64,000 nucleotides of DNA from an uncultured Ruminococcus sp. (GCA_902793125.1 CADBCC010000002.1:1-64000), one strand, 5' to 3'; shown: positions 24,001 to 32,561, counted from the stretch's first letter. Numbers and translations are program-made. The notes: generated by a model from the sequence alone, not told the origin.

Positions 24001-24522
24001 ATGAGTAGCTTAAAAGGAAAAATCTTATCGTCATTTTCGGGACTAAGCCTTTACAGTACAGGCGTAAATATTATGCTTGGCTTAAATCAAGGCTTGTTAA
24101 GTGTTCAAAGCACGGTGCTTAATACGGCGTCGTCTGTTGCGACAAACATTAAGGACACAATCAACAGTAAACTTAAAATTCACAGTCCGTCACAAGTAAC
24201 CGAAGAAAGCGGATATTTTACAGGTATGGGTTCTGTTGTTGGTATGCAGAAATCTATTCCGAAAGTACAGGCGGCTTCCGCAGGTATCGGAGAGGCTATG
24301 TATGAGGGTATAAGCTATTCGACAGGTGGATATTCACCCGATAATAGTGTTAATACCACAAATACCAATAATACAGAGCAAAAAATCTACAGTCCGCAGT
24401 TTACGATACATATTAACGGTTCAACAGACCGAAACACAGAAAGTAAATTCAAGCGTATTGTCAAGGAATGCTTAGACGAAACTTTCGCAGACATAGACGA
24501 TTACGCATATCAGGAGGTGTAA
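21070..24522 (+). CDS. Tape measure protein
   Basis: The protein is 1150 residues from TTG 21070, with TAGGGGGTG 7 nt upstream; GTG 21061 would lie in this SD. The N-terminal half is Ala/Lys-rich with a conserved QGGVETLFGA and MLDNLKLGYGGTKSEMERL segment, as in minor tail/tape measure proteins. The middle (about 500-960) consists of many hydrophobic segments in a row. The C terminus has KIHSPSQV and FTGMG, the usual end. It sets tail length and is likely delivered to the membrane for DNA entry. Confidence 0.88.
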   Translation: MADKQVVRQDVVEIRYDVDNDPLLQLAKDTNEFRGTMTKAFDDDQFKDFNAGTQKAADGLDEIKDISKKAASGTESVADVSMNPVVSGLRKVSDKLSDVATKATGAAFKGLKKLSGITFKAATAGLGVAVAGVGALVTSAVKSYADTEQLQGGVETLFGAGGQSIKEYAKSVNKSVGDVKKDYKSLMSAQKMVFKDANNAYKTAGLSANEYMETVTGFSASLVSSLKGDTKAAAKLSKTAVVDMADNANKMGTPVENIQNAYQGFAKQNYTMLDNLKLGYGGTKSEMERLIKDAAKLDKSVDANSMSFSNIVKAIHAVQGNLGITGTTAKEASKTISGSLGALKSAWGNLQSALVSGGDNLDQCVDNLIDAAVTFSKNAFPAIKKALGGVGRFVKEVVPEIVKQIPPLAADILPSLASTGARIVVGFGQSLIQNAPVLASAAQKLIISVVKAFYKGFTGKEMSGEQLNTLKQTISTVFTSIKNIVVGTVNFIKQVFTALAPILLWIGGLALNVFSWIGDNINWLLPIVGGIIAAFLAYKAVMVAVNAISAVVTAGQAIMATVTGTASATTAAGTAAVGTAAGASAPQILAFAAAILAVGVSILAICVGFYLLATAAINLANAGWGAIAVMGAMILVIVGLAIGLAVLAPILTAGAVGLLAFGACVALVGAGFFLLGTGALMAAMGLNIVVGCLPALVQNGLAGSLVIVGLGVALTVFAAGALLAGAAALVLGTGLMVVAAALLVMAVSITLITLNFILLSALSTVLALSFAVVAVCFLSMISSALLLSVALLPLIGTFAALTIPTLLFVATITPLAAMFAVLAASALIFLVSLVSVLAIFTALVAMAVLFIAELYIINAGLGIMGAMAQVTSTAIMPLIPAFFALVAPAAALVAAITPLAVMFTLLAASSTALLAVMTGLLVVIAGVGAGFTLVMVMSRVLLSTFNSIIPAAVLIVAVQLAKLITIFAKSSNSIQGIMSSLKGKILSSFSGLSLYSTGVNIMLGLNQGLLSVQSTVLNTASSVATNIKDTINSKLKIHSPSQVTEESGYFTGMGSVVGMQKSIPKVQAASAGIGEAMYEGISYSTGGYSPDNSVNTTNTNNTEQKIYSPQFTIHINGSTDRNTESKFKRIVKECLDETFADIDDYAYQEV

Positions 24523-24525
24523 CGT

Positions 24526-25398
24526 ATGGCACGACTAAACGAGTTTTATATCTTCGTAAAAGAAGAAAAGAAATCAAGGGGTGTTGACGTTACATCTCAC
24601 CCTGTAGAAAAGGGGCTTGACATTACAAGTAATGTTAAGCGTAAGGCGGTTACTTTATCCTTAGAGGGTGTGATAGTTAAATCGACTAAACTTTCTACAA
24701 AGAGCGTCAAAAAGACGAAAACTAAGGCGGTTAAGGGCGCAAAACTCAGCCTTAAGAAAGTACCTTTGTATGCAAGCTCTAAGGCTAAGAAAAAGAAAAA
24801 GTCCCTTACAGGTACGTTCTACCTGTGGGGGACTGGCAAGAAAAACGGGCGTTATCGAATTGTTAAGAAAAAAAAGAATGTAGGGAAAAAGAAAAAGTAC
24901 ATAGGTTGGATTGACGCAAAACACGTCATTAAAACCAAAAGTAAGACTGTAAAAACCGCCGCTAAGGAAGTTTCAGCTAATACGATTGAAAATGAAATTA
25001 CTAAACTTCACCAAAGCGGAAAAAAGGTCAAATACAAAGGTCGCTGTGAATTAAAAAATGCAATAATTACGTCTTTTGACACAACGCAAAATTCAGATAT
25101 AAAAGACGGCTTTTCTTTTACAATGGAGCTTAAGGAAATACGCATAGCAGAAAAGGCGTATAAAGCAAAATCAAAAAAGAAAAAATCACAAAAGACCAAC
25201 AAGAAAAAGTCAAGTAAAAGGTATCATACCGTCAAAAAGGGTGAAACACTTGCTAAAATTGCAAAAAAATACTATGGCGACGGTTCTAAAATGAAAGCTA
25301 TTTACAAGGCTAATAAGAAGAAAATCGACAAGAAAAACAAAGGTAAAAAAGTGTCGAAATATACTGTTTACAAAGGTCAGAAACTTTTAATTCCGTAG
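24526..25398 (+). CDS. LysM tail protein (XkdP-like) with an inserted SH3 domain
   Basis: The 290-residue, very Lys-rich protein has an N-terminal beta unit (1-60) that continues at about 148-210 (YKGRCELKNAIITSFDTTQ). Between them lies a domain (about 69-134) with GAKLSLKKVPLYASS, LTGTFYLWG, NGRYRI and IGWIDAKHV. This domain is almost the same as SH3 module 1 of the endolysin at 31559 (residues 191-257). A C-terminal LysM domain (233-290: HTVKKGETLAKIAKKYYGDG, IYKANKK, YKGQKLLIP) would bind peptidoglycan at the tail tip. The SH3 insertion is unusual for this tail-protein family. Confidence 0.8.
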   Translation: MARLNEFYIFVKEEKKSRGVDVTSHPVEKGLDITSNVKRKAVTLSLEGVIVKSTKLSTKSVKKTKTKAVKGAKLSLKKVPLYASSKAKKKKKSLTGTFYLWGTGKKNGRYRIVKKKKNVGKKKKYIGWIDAKHVIKTKSKTVKTAAKEVSANTIENEITKLHQSGKKVKYKGRCELKNAIITSFDTTQNSDIKDGFSFTMELKEIRIAEKAYKAKSKKKKSQKTNKKKSSKRYHTVKKGETLAKIAKKYYGDGSKMKAIYKANKKKIDKKNKGKKVSKYTVYKGQKLLIP

Positions 25399-25407
25399 GT
25401 GGTTAAT

Positions 25408-25791
25408 ATGCGTGACATTATAGAGATTGAAAAAACGGAACTTCCTTGCAGTTATGATATTGTACTCGGAGCTGAGGAATTCCGCCTTACGTTTAAGTAT
25501 AACGAGGAGTGCGATCTTTTTACCTGCACCTTATCAAAAGACGGTGCGGTATTAGTTTACGACGAGCCTATTGTTTACGGCGTACCTCTGTTTCAGGACG
25601 TTTACGATAGTGATACATTCCCTTGTATTGATATTGTACCTTTTGACGAGAGCGGCGAGGAAAACGAAGTAAACTACGACAATTTCGGAGAAACAGTCTT
25701 TTTGACTATTGACGACGAAAGCGACGAGGACGAAGAAGAAACAGACGAGGACGACGCAGAATACTACGAGGACGATTACGATTATGAGTAG
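25408..25791 (+). CDS. Baseplate plug protein
   Basis: The protein is 127 residues from ATG 25408. It begins IIEIEKTELPCSYDIVLGAEEFRLTFKYNEE and has a CDLFTCTLSKDG strand pair, the pattern of small baseplate plug proteins in XkdP-XkdQ clusters. The last 30 residues are almost all Asp and Glu. It overlaps the hub gene by 8 bp. Confidence 0.6.
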   Translation: MRDIIEIEKTELPCSYDIVLGAEEFRLTFKYNEECDLFTCTLSKDGAVLVYDEPIVYGVPLFQDVYDSDTFPCIDIVPFDESGEENEVNYDNFGETVFLTIDDESDEDEEETDEDDAEYYEDDYDYE

Positions 25792-26755
25792 TAAAGTAAT
25801 CTTTACCGAAAAAGATAATAAAAAATCGTCAAGGCTGATTATAGCCGATAATACGACTTACACCTTTAACGAGAAACCTTTTTCGGGACAGTACGGACAA
25901 AAGGTTGTAATTAAAACAGGTGAAGTAACTATAAAGAATAGTGAGCTTGACCTTGAATTTTCTATACCGTTTGACGACGACACCGAGGCTAACCTTGCAG
26001 AAATCAAGGTGTATAACCTCACGGGAACTACAATTAAAAAAATCAAGCGTGGTAATAAAATTACAATAGAAGCAGGCTACGGAACAGATACAGGAATAAT
26101 CTTTAGCGGTTATATCACTTCAAGGAAAACAAGGTATAGCGACTGTGACAAGGTAACTACTATCAAAGCTCTTGACAGTATGAAGCTGAAAGAGCGCACG
26201 CTACATAGTATTACTTTTGCAAAAAAAACAAAAGCAAGTACAATTTTGAAAAAGTTGTGTAAAATGGTAGATTTACCAATCGCAGACTTTACTATAAAAA
26301 GAGATTACACCTACAAAGATAAAGAAACCGTAGACGGTAAGTTAATGGATAATATCGAACGCCTTGCAGGAATTTGCGGCGTTTCCGCTTATATTCTTAA
26401 GGGTAAAATTTACGTACGTCCTCTTTCAAAAGGGGACAACACACATTTTACTCTTAGCGACAAAACAGGATTAATCTCAGTCGAAGAATTCGAGGAGAGC
26501 GAAACTAACGAGAAATACAAGGATAAAATAAGCGGATACACCGTAAAAATGCTGTTACAACACAAAATGCAGACGGCGTCAATATTAAACATTAAATCGC
26601 AGGAAGCAAAAGGCACTTTCAGAGTGCGAGAGGGAACGCACGAATATAACGGCGACGAATTCACAACAACAGTCAAGGTTATTGAGAGCGTCAAAACAAC
26701 AGTAAAAAAAGAGAAAAAGAAAAAAAGCAAGAAAAAAGGAAGTAAGAAAAAATGA
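25784..26755 (+). CDS. Baseplate hub protein (XkdQ / Mu gp44 type)
   Basis: The protein is 323 residues from ATG 25784. It has EIKVYNLTGTTIKKIKRGNKITIEAGY, GIIFSGYI and a later GGVSAYILKGKIYVRP-like segment. These are the repeated beta domains of gp27/gp44-like hubs which sit on the tube end and hold the spike. The C terminus is a poly-Lys tail. It overlaps the next gene by 4 bp. Confidence 0.75.
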   Translation: MSSKVIFTEKDNKKSSRLIIADNTTYTFNEKPFSGQYGQKVVIKTGEVTIKNSELDLEFSIPFDDDTEANLAEIKVYNLTGTTIKKIKRGNKITIEAGYGTDTGIIFSGYITSRKTRYSDCDKVTTIKALDSMKLKERTLHSITFAKKTKASTILKKLCKMVDLPIADFTIKRDYTYKDKETVDGKLMDNIERLAGICGVSAYILKGKIYVRPLSKGDNTHFTLSDKTGLISVEEFEESETNEKYKDKISGYTVKMLLQHKMQTASILNIKSQEAKGTFRVREGTHEYNGDEFTTTVKVIESVKTTVKKEKKKKSKKKGSKKK

Positions 26756-27141
26756 GCGATCCGAAAAAAGTCATAAAAAGACTAATAGATCAGAAACTTC
26801 TTGCTTTGCATACCGCCTATTTCGCCGAGGTTTTAAAAGTCGACGGCGACGAGGCAAAGATACAGCCGCTTAATATGATTAAGGAAAAAGGCGAAGAACC
26901 GCAAAAGCAAGCTGTATTAACTGTACCTATCTTGCAAAATGTTAAGAAGCTATCCACTCAAAACATTACAATAAATGGCTCGTCCGTAACAGTAGCGAAA
27001 GTTACTAATATAAAAAAGGGCGATATAGTTTACTGCTTGTGCGCTGAGAGGGATATAACCGAAACAAAAAACGGTAAATGTGTTGTACCTGTTATCGGAC
27101 ACCATAGAATAAGCGATAGCGTTATTGTGGGGGTGATATAG
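26752..27141 (+). CDS. Baseplate spike protein (XkdR / DUF2577-like)
   Basis: The 129-residue protein has an N-terminal helix, then an OB-like domain: AYFAEVLKVDGDEAKIQPL, KGDIVYCLCAERDI and a final GHHRISDSVIVGVI. This is the form of small spike or gp45-like proteins that follow the hub in PBSX-like phages. The next gene overlaps by 1 bp. Confidence 0.65.
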   Translation: MSDPKKVIKRLIDQKLLALHTAYFAEVLKVDGDEAKIQPLNMIKEKGEEPQKQAVLTVPILQNVKKLSTQNITINGSSVTVAKVTNIKKGDIVYCLCAERDITETKNGKCVVPVIGHHRISDSVIVGVI

Positions 27142-27503
27142 TGGACGGCTTTTTACTTAACGAAAAAGGCGACGTAGTTATTGAAAGTGACGACGAAACC
27201 TTATCAAGCGACATTGTTTTAATAAGCGACAATGACCTGATAGAACAAACCGTAAGACAGGTTCTGCGTACTAATCTTGGTGAATGGTGGTTGAATGAGG
27301 ACGAGGGAATAGACTTCTATGTTATCCTCACAAAAAACCCGAACTTTGAGGAGATACGCAATACAATTAACCTCGGCTTACAACAGGTCGACGAGAGCTT
27401 TACAATTACTGATTTTAACTGCACTACGGGAAAAGATCGTAAACTTACAATTTCATTTACCGCAGAAAATGAAAACGAAGAAGAAATACAAGTAGAATTG
27501 TGA
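27141..27503 (+). CDS. Baseplate wedge protein (XkdS, DUF2634 / gpW-like)
   Basis: The 120-residue protein starts at GTG 27141, overlapping the previous stop. It has IEQTVRQVLRTNLGEWWLNEDEGIDFYVIL, the gp25-like signature where EWW-N--GID precedes the wedge fold. It ends EEEIQVEL. It acts as baseplate wedge and sheath initiator. Confidence 0.8.
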   Translation: MDGFLLNEKGDVVIESDDETLSSDIVLISDNDLIEQTVRQVLRTNLGEWWLNEDEGIDFYVILTKNPNFEEIRNTINLGLQQVDESFTITDFNCTTGKDRKLTISFTAENENEEEIQVEL

Positions 27504-27513
27504 GGTGTTTAAA

Positions 27514-28656
27514 ATGGCTCTTTCGGAACTCGGTTTTAATCGTCCGAGCTATGATGAAATACTCGACGAACAGACAGAGAGGGCAAAAGCTTTATTCGGC
27601 GAAACAATAGATACGTCCGAGCTTTCGACGCTCGGAAAGTTTATTCGCATTAACGCTAAAGATATTGACACTCTTTATCAACTGTTAGAGGGCGTTTATT
27701 ATTCACGCTTTCCAAATACCGCAAGCGGCGTGAGCCTTGACCGTCTTTGCGTATTCGCAGGAATAAGCCGAAATCCAGCTATAGCCGCCCGACATAAAGT
27801 TACTATAACGGGAACGGCAGGCGCAGAAGTTGAAGCAGGCTTCGAGGTATCGGACGAGGAGCAAAGCGTAGTGTTCTATACCGACGACGATTATGTTATC
27901 GGTGAAAACGGAACAGTTACAGCTTATGTCGAGTGCGACGAAACAGGCACAGACGGTAATATTCTTTCCTCGAAAATCAATACCGTTGTAAATCCTGTAG
28001 CTGACGTAGAAGATGTAATAGGTGTTGAGCTTGTCACAACAGGCGAGGACGGCGAAAACGACGCTGAATTAAGACAGCGTTTCTTAAAAGCTATTACAGG
28101 ATCAGGAAGCGGTACGGCAGACGCTATAAAAGGAGCGGTAATGCGTGTAAACGGGGTTGAGGACTGCACTATTATTGAGGACTTAGAAAACAGCCGCTTT
28201 AAGTGTATTGTTTCTTATGATGATACCGAAACGACAAAACAGCTTATAGCTCAGGCTATTTTTGAAAAAAAGCCTATAGGAATAAAAACTTACGGCAATA
28301 TAGCAGTAGACGTTGAAGCTGAGGGCGAGGACGGCGAGCCTCATACAATCTATTTTGACGCTACAACAAAGAAATATCTTACAATCAGCTTTACCATAGC
28401 AACAAACAGTTATTTCGAGGAGGACGGCATAGATCAGATTAAGGAAAATATTATTTCCTATCTTTCGCAGTACGCAAATGGCGAAACGCTCTATGTGTCG
28501 AAGTTGTACAGCTTAATATATGGTGTTACGGGTGTCGTTTCAGTTAGTGGGTTGTCAGTAACAAAAGATAACGTCGCATATACTGACAGCGTTCAGTTTT
28601 CCGACGGCGAGGTTGCGAGAACAAATGAAAGTAGCATTTTAGTTACAACAGCTTAG
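27514..28656 (+). CDS. Baseplate J-like protein
   Basis: The protein is 380 residues from ATG 27514 (GAGGTG at about 27502). It contains GVSLDRLCVFAGISRNPA, ITGTAGAEVEAGFEV, GEDGENDAELRQRFLKAI and VYVSKLYSLI-like segments, the order of baseplate protein J (Mu gp47). It links wedge to tail fibre proteins. Confidence 0.88.
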   Translation: MALSELGFNRPSYDEILDEQTERAKALFGETIDTSELSTLGKFIRINAKDIDTLYQLLEGVYYSRFPNTASGVSLDRLCVFAGISRNPAIAARHKVTITGTAGAEVEAGFEVSDEEQSVVFYTDDDYVIGENGTVTAYVECDETGTDGNILSSKINTVVNPVADVEDVIGVELVTTGEDGENDAELRQRFLKAITGSGSGTADAIKGAVMRVNGVEDCTIIEDLENSRFKCIVSYDDTETTKQLIAQAIFEKKPIGIKTYGNIAVDVEAEGEDGEPHTIYFDATTKKYLTISFTIATNSYFEEDGIDQIKENIISYLSQYANGETLYVSKLYSLIYGVTGVVSVSGLSVTKDNVAYTDSVQFSDGEVARTNESSILVTTA

Positions 28657-28666
28657 GGGTGACAAT

Positions 28667-29353
28667 ATGTACAACGAAAATATAGAGCTGTTACCCGACG
28701 CCTATTACAAAGGCGAAAACGGAAATAACTTTAAGCTGTTAAGGCTTAATGAGTTAGCCGCCGAGGGCTTTGTCGACGACGCAAACGCTGTCGACGATAG
28801 TATAGACCTTGAAACTGCTACAGGTAAAACGCTTGATTTATTAGGCAATACCGTCGGACAGCTAAGAGGAAAACTTGATGACGATCAATTTCGAGTGTTA
28901 ATACAAAACAGGATAGGCCGCAACGTGTGTCAAGGTGATTATAATAGCGTAATAAAGCTGATAACTCAAATGTTAGAATTAAAAGCAGGTGAAGTTGTTT
29001 TACGAGATAGTGGCGAGCCTTGCAGGGTAACTATTGATACAATACCACTTGAAAGACTTGCAGAAAAAGGTTTTACAGCGGAGCAGGCTGTAGTAATAAT
29101 AGAGCAACTATTACCTATCTGTGTTTGTCTAACAGATGTTGAATTCGAGGGAACATTTGAATTTATAGAAGATTACGAAATAACTTACGAAATGTTAGAA
29201 AATCAAACATATAGCGATATGGAAGTACTGACATACGAGGAGTTAGAAAACGGAAAAAAAGATATAAACGCAGGTTTTTCCGACGAGGAGCAGACTATAG
29301 GCGGTTATTTTGGCTTCATCAATGACACAAGCGACTATGATTTACCATTATAA
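28667..29353 (+). CDS. Baseplate/tail protein (XkdU-like)
   Basis: The 228-residue protein follows baseplate J, the position of gp48/XkdU-like proteins. It contains ETATGKTLDLLGNTVGQLRGKLDDDQFRVLIQNRIGRN and GDYNSVIKLITQML, which recur in proteins at this position. The C-terminal third is acidic and Tyr-rich. It likely joins the wedge to the tail fibre. Confidence 0.65.
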   Translation: MYNENIELLPDAYYKGENGNNFKLLRLNELAAEGFVDDANAVDDSIDLETATGKTLDLLGNTVGQLRGKLDDDQFRVLIQNRIGRNVCQGDYNSVIKLITQMLELKAGEVVLRDSGEPCRVTIDTIPLERLAEKGFTAEQAVVIIEQLLPICVCLTDVEFEGTFEFIEDYEITYEMLENQTYSDMEVLTYEELENGKKDINAGFSDEEQTIGGYFGFINDTSDYDLPL

Positions 29354-29364
29354 GGAGGTATAAA

Positions 29365-29538
29365 GTGGCAACGACAACAGAATATTTAGGCTTGACCTTG
29401 CCTGAAAAAACAGAGTATTTCGACCTTGATGTTTTCAATGAAAATTTTCAAGCTATTGACGGTTTTGCGAAAGCCGTCGGTGCTCTTGAAACTATGATAG
29501 ATACCGAACTTAATCTAAAGGAGGAAATAGAAGAATGA
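29365..29538 (+). CDS. Small tail-fibre attachment protein
   Basis: The 57-residue protein starts at GTG 29365 with aaggagg 7 nt upstream. It has YLGLTLPEKTEYFDLDVFNENFQAID, the standard N-terminal attachment motif (LGLT.P..TD.Y...FN.NF..ID) of phage tail fibres. Here it is a stand-alone protein instead of being fused to a long fibre. Its stop overlaps the next ATG (ATGA). Confidence 0.65.
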   Translation: MATTTEYLGLTLPEKTEYFDLDVFNENFQAIDGFAKAVGALETMIDTELNLKEEIEE

Positions 29539-30332
29539 GCTTAGCTACCAAACTTAGAACGGTCGTTAATATTATTAAAGCAACTCGTTTGGCTCTAATT
29601 AATAAAGGAGAAACCGTAGAGTATGACGACGACATTCCTCAGATTATTGAGGATATGGATACAGGCGGTGACCTATCTCTTATAAAAACAATTATCGAGC
29701 GTCCGAGTGATACAGACTTAGTTATTCCCGAGGGCGTTGCAGTAATATCAGGGTATGCATTTTATAATTCTACAAATTTAAAAAGCGTGGTTATTCCGTC
29801 AACTGTACGAAAAATAGATAATAGTAGTTTTTATCAATCTAATGTAGAAACATTTATAATAAGAGACGGCGTCACATCAATTGAAAATTATGTGTTTTTC
29901 GGCTGCTCACACTTAACTACAATTACTTTACCTGCCACACTCAAAAAAATAGGCGAAAATGCTTTTACGGACGTGCCTGCAAAAGTAATAAACCTTCCGA
30001 GTGGACTTACATCAATTAGTAATCAATGTTTTTATCGCGCAAATGTAGAAACTATTAATCTTCCTGCAAGTTTAACAGATTTAGCCGCGACTTCTTTCCA
30101 GTACTGTAGTAAATTAAAAAATGTAACACTCGAAAGTGGATTTAACTGTAATCGTTTAAATTTATCGTATAGCACACTTTATTCCACCGAAACAATTGTA
30201 TCGTGGCTAAACGCTTTAGCAGATAGAACAGGGCAGACAGCCTACACTTTAACTATCGGCTCTACTAACCTCGCTAAGCTTACCTCAGACCAGATAGCGA
30301 TCGCAACTAACAAGAATTGGAACTTGGCATAG
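29535..30332 (+). CDS. BspA-like leucine-rich-repeat tail fibre / receptor-binding protein
   Basis: The 265-residue protein has an N-terminal helical start (SLATKLRTVVNIIKATRLALINKGE), common to phage fibre tips, then about six LRR_5 repeats of the form I..gaF..C..L..i.lP..l..I (VISGYAFYNSTNLKSVVIP, IENYVFFGCSHL, ISNQCFYRA). A C-terminal LTSDQIAIATNKNW motif closes it. BspA-type repeats normally occur in surface adhesins of gut bacteria. In the tail cluster they suggest receptor binding. Confidence 0.75.
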   Translation: MSLATKLRTVVNIIKATRLALINKGETVEYDDDIPQIIEDMDTGGDLSLIKTIIERPSDTDLVIPEGVAVISGYAFYNSTNLKSVVIPSTVRKIDNSSFYQSNVETFIIRDGVTSIENYVFFGCSHLTTITLPATLKKIGENAFTDVPAKVINLPSGLTSISNQCFYRANVETINLPASLTDLAATSFQYCSKLKNVTLESGFNCNRLNLSYSTLYSTETIVSWLNALADRTGQTAYTLTIGSTNLAKLTSDQIAIATNKNWNLA

Positions 30333-30346
30333 AAAGGAAAATCAAA

Positions 30347-30547
30347 ATGACAACAGAAACAGTACAGGTAAGACATCTTATCCCCGCCGAGGGGAAAGCA
30401 ATTAAAAATACAGTAACGGGGGAGTATTTCCACAAGGGGCTTTATCTCGCTAAAGGTGAGCGGGCAAGCAACTACATAGAGGTTGATATATCGGAAATGT
30501 CCGTTACCGAAGAAATGCCTACTGTTGAAAATAGCGAGGAGGTTTAA
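30347..30547 (+). CDS. Small tail-associated protein
   Basis: The protein is 66 residues from ATG 30347 (aaaggaaa upstream). It has VRHLIPAEGKAIKNTVTGEYFHKGLYLAKGE, a short beta module seen between tail fibre genes and holins, and an acidic C terminus. No defined function. Confidence 0.5.
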   Translation: MTTETVQVRHLIPAEGKAIKNTVTGEYFHKGLYLAKGERASNYIEVDISEMSVTEEMPTVENSEEV

Positions 30548-30549
30548 TT

Positions 30550-31122
30550 ATGGCTATTTATGATAAAAGTACAAGTTTTTCCGTTGATACTCCGAGTTGG
30601 AGTGCAACAGGTAAAGAACCAAAAGCGAGCTTGAAAAGAACGGGCTTTACTGCAGGATTTAAACCGCCTGCGGCTTATTTTAATTGGTTTTGGAATAGGG
30701 TATGTAGAAACCTTGCTGAAATCAAAAATAAAATAAGGGATATTTGGAGTTTTGTAAACGCTACAGATTTTCTGATTTACGAAGAAGTCGAGGGCGGCGT
30801 GTTTTCTGACGGTATAGGTATTAGAAATTTGTACATAAGTGACGGACATTATGTTAATAAAAAGAATTATATTCTTACGGGCGTTGCAGGCGAGGGGTTA
30901 GCAGAGGAAATCGGTGTAAACGTGGGAACTCCTGTTGAAGTAAGCGCACGTTATAGTGGACGTTATGACGTTTATGTACCGTCAAGTGGCAGATTGCACA
31001 CATATTTTAATATTGTAGCTTCTCAGTACGGTTGGGATCATCACGACGTCTTTAATATTGGCGAGGGTGCAATAACAGTAGATCACCTGTCCGACGAACT
31101 CAGGGAACAGCTCGGAATATAG
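30550..31122 (+). CDS. Tail fibre or appendage protein
   Basis: The 190-residue protein has GFKPPAAYFNWFWNRVCRNL near residues 36-55, a segment typical of phage tail appendage proteins in gut Firmicutes. A middle beta region and a final AITVDHLSDELREQLGI, a common fibre end, follow. It lies just before the holin. Receptor or assembly role is inferred from position. Confidence 0.6.
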   Translation: MAIYDKSTSFSVDTPSWSATGKEPKASLKRTGFTAGFKPPAAYFNWFWNRVCRNLAEIKNKIRDIWSFVNATDFLIYEEVEGGVFSDGIGIRNLYISDGHYVNKKNYILTGVAGEGLAEEIGVNVGTPVEVSARYSGRYDVYVPSSGRLHTYFNIVASQYGWDHHDVFNIGEGAITVDHLSDELREQLGI

Positions 31123-31136
31123 GAGGAAAAAGCAAA

Positions 31137-31553
31137 ATGAAAGAAATTATATGCACAATAACAGGTATTGTCGGCTCGTTCGTTGCAAACCTGTTTGGAG
31201 GTTGGACGGCAGGAATGACGGCACTAATAATTTTTATGACTGTAGACTACGTCAGCGGCTTACTTGTCGCTGGCGTTTTTAAAAACTCAAATAAGACCGA
31301 TACAGGAGCTTTGGAAAGCCGTGCAGGTTGGAAAGGCTTGTGTCGCAAAGGTATGACGCTTGTAATTGTTTTAGTTGCCTATCACTTAGATAAAGTGATA
31401 GGCACTAATTATATTCGGGACGCTGTTGTTATAGCATTTTGCGCTAATGAGGCTATTTCTATTGTAGAAAACGCAGGTCTTATGGGTGTACCGCTTCCGA
31501 GTGTAATTACTAAAGCTATTGATTTACTTACAAAGAAATCGAAAGGAGAGTAG
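31137..31553 (+). CDS. Holin (phi105 / TcdE family)
   Basis: The 138-residue protein has three to four hydrophobic segments and the conserved MTVDYVSGLLVAGVFKNSNKT...GALESRAGWKGLCRKGMTLVIVLVAY block of the phage_holin_4 family. It forms membrane lesions that release endolysin at lysis time. Next gene is the endolysin, 5 bp away. Confidence 0.88.
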   Translation: MKEIICTITGIVGSFVANLFGGWTAGMTALIIFMTVDYVSGLLVAGVFKNSNKTDTGALESRAGWKGLCRKGMTLVIVLVAYHLDKVIGTNYIRDAVVIAFCANEAISIVENAGLMGVPLPSVITKAIDLLTKKSKGE

Positions 31554-31558
31554 ACACA

Positions 31559-32527
31559 ATGACAGAAAAACAGTTAAGACAGAAAAGCGTTGACTGGCTC
31601 GAAAAGCTCAACGGCTCTAAAGACGGTTCGGCAGGACACTTGAAAATCCTTGACGTATTCAATAAGTCAGGGCTTTGTAGTCGTTATAAAATGACAAAAA
31701 ATGATCCGTGGTGTGCTACAGCGGCGTCGGCGGCTATGATCGCTGTCGGTCAGGCAAGTATTTTCCCTTGCGTTGAATGTTCTTGCTCCGCTATGATCCG
31801 TCTTGCAAAGGCGGCAGGAATTTGGGTTGAGAATGACGCTCATATTCCGAAAACAGGCGACAAGGTTCTCTATGATTGGGACGACAGCGGAAAGGGCGAT
31901 TGTACGGGTGATCCCGAACACGTCGGCACGGTTGTTTCAGTCAAAAACGGCAAAATTGACGTTATCGAGGGCAATATGGGAGAGGGTAAAGTCGGACACC
32001 GCAAGCTCGAAGTAAACGGTAGATACATAAGAGGCTATATTTGCCCGAAATTTGCGAGCCTTGCGACAAAATCAGAAACGACTAAAACTACTACCACTAC
32101 CACAAAAACCGCTACAAGCTCGTCTAAGGTCAAAGCAGGCGCAAAACTGACGCTTAAGAAAACTCCGTTGTATGCAAGCTCAACAACACGCCTTATTGCA
32201 AGCAATCTTACAGGCACTTACTACCTGTGGAGCGCAGAAAAGGTCAACGGACGTTACCGTATCACAAACGCAAAAGAAAACGCAGGAAAGGACGGTAAGG
32301 TTACGGGTTGGATTGACGCAAAATACGTTACTTCCTCCTCAGCCTCAAAGACAATCAAGGTCGGCGGCAAGGTCAAGGTTAAGAAAGCCGTAACCTACGA
32401 CGGAAAGCCTTTTACCACTTATCAGGATAAATACGACGTTATCGAGGTAAAGGGCGACAGGGTTGTTATCGGTATCGGAAAGACCGTAACCGCCGCTGTC
32501 AAGGCAAGCAACCTTACAGCCGTTTAA
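31559..32527 (+). CDS. Endolysin: CHAP/NlpC-P60-like peptidase with two SH3 modules
   Basis: The 322-residue protein carries an N-terminal cysteine peptidase domain (about 1-165) with DPWCATAASA (Cys52 as nucleophile), PEHVGTVV (His121) and EGN at 137-139 as likely third position. A Thr/Ser linker (169-190) follows. SH3 module 1 (191-257) closely matches the insert in the tail protein at 24526. A second, different SH3-like module (264-322: VGGKVKVKKAVTYDGKPF...) ends it. It cuts peptidoglycan peptides after holin opens the membrane. Confidence 0.88.
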   Translation: MTEKQLRQKSVDWLEKLNGSKDGSAGHLKILDVFNKSGLCSRYKMTKNDPWCATAASAAMIAVGQASIFPCVECSCSAMIRLAKAAGIWVENDAHIPKTGDKVLYDWDDSGKGDCTGDPEHVGTVVSVKNGKIDVIEGNMGEGKVGHRKLEVNGRYIRGYICPKFASLATKSETTKTTTTTTKTATSSSKVKAGAKLTLKKTPLYASSTTRLIASNLTGTYYLWSAEKVNGRYRITNAKENAGKDGKVTGWIDAKYVTSSSASKTIKVGGKVKVKKAVTYDGKPFTTYQDKYDVIEVKGDRVVIGIGKTVTAAVKASNLTAV

Positions 32528-32561
32528 CCTGTAATTGTGGTATATAAAAAATAGGACACAG

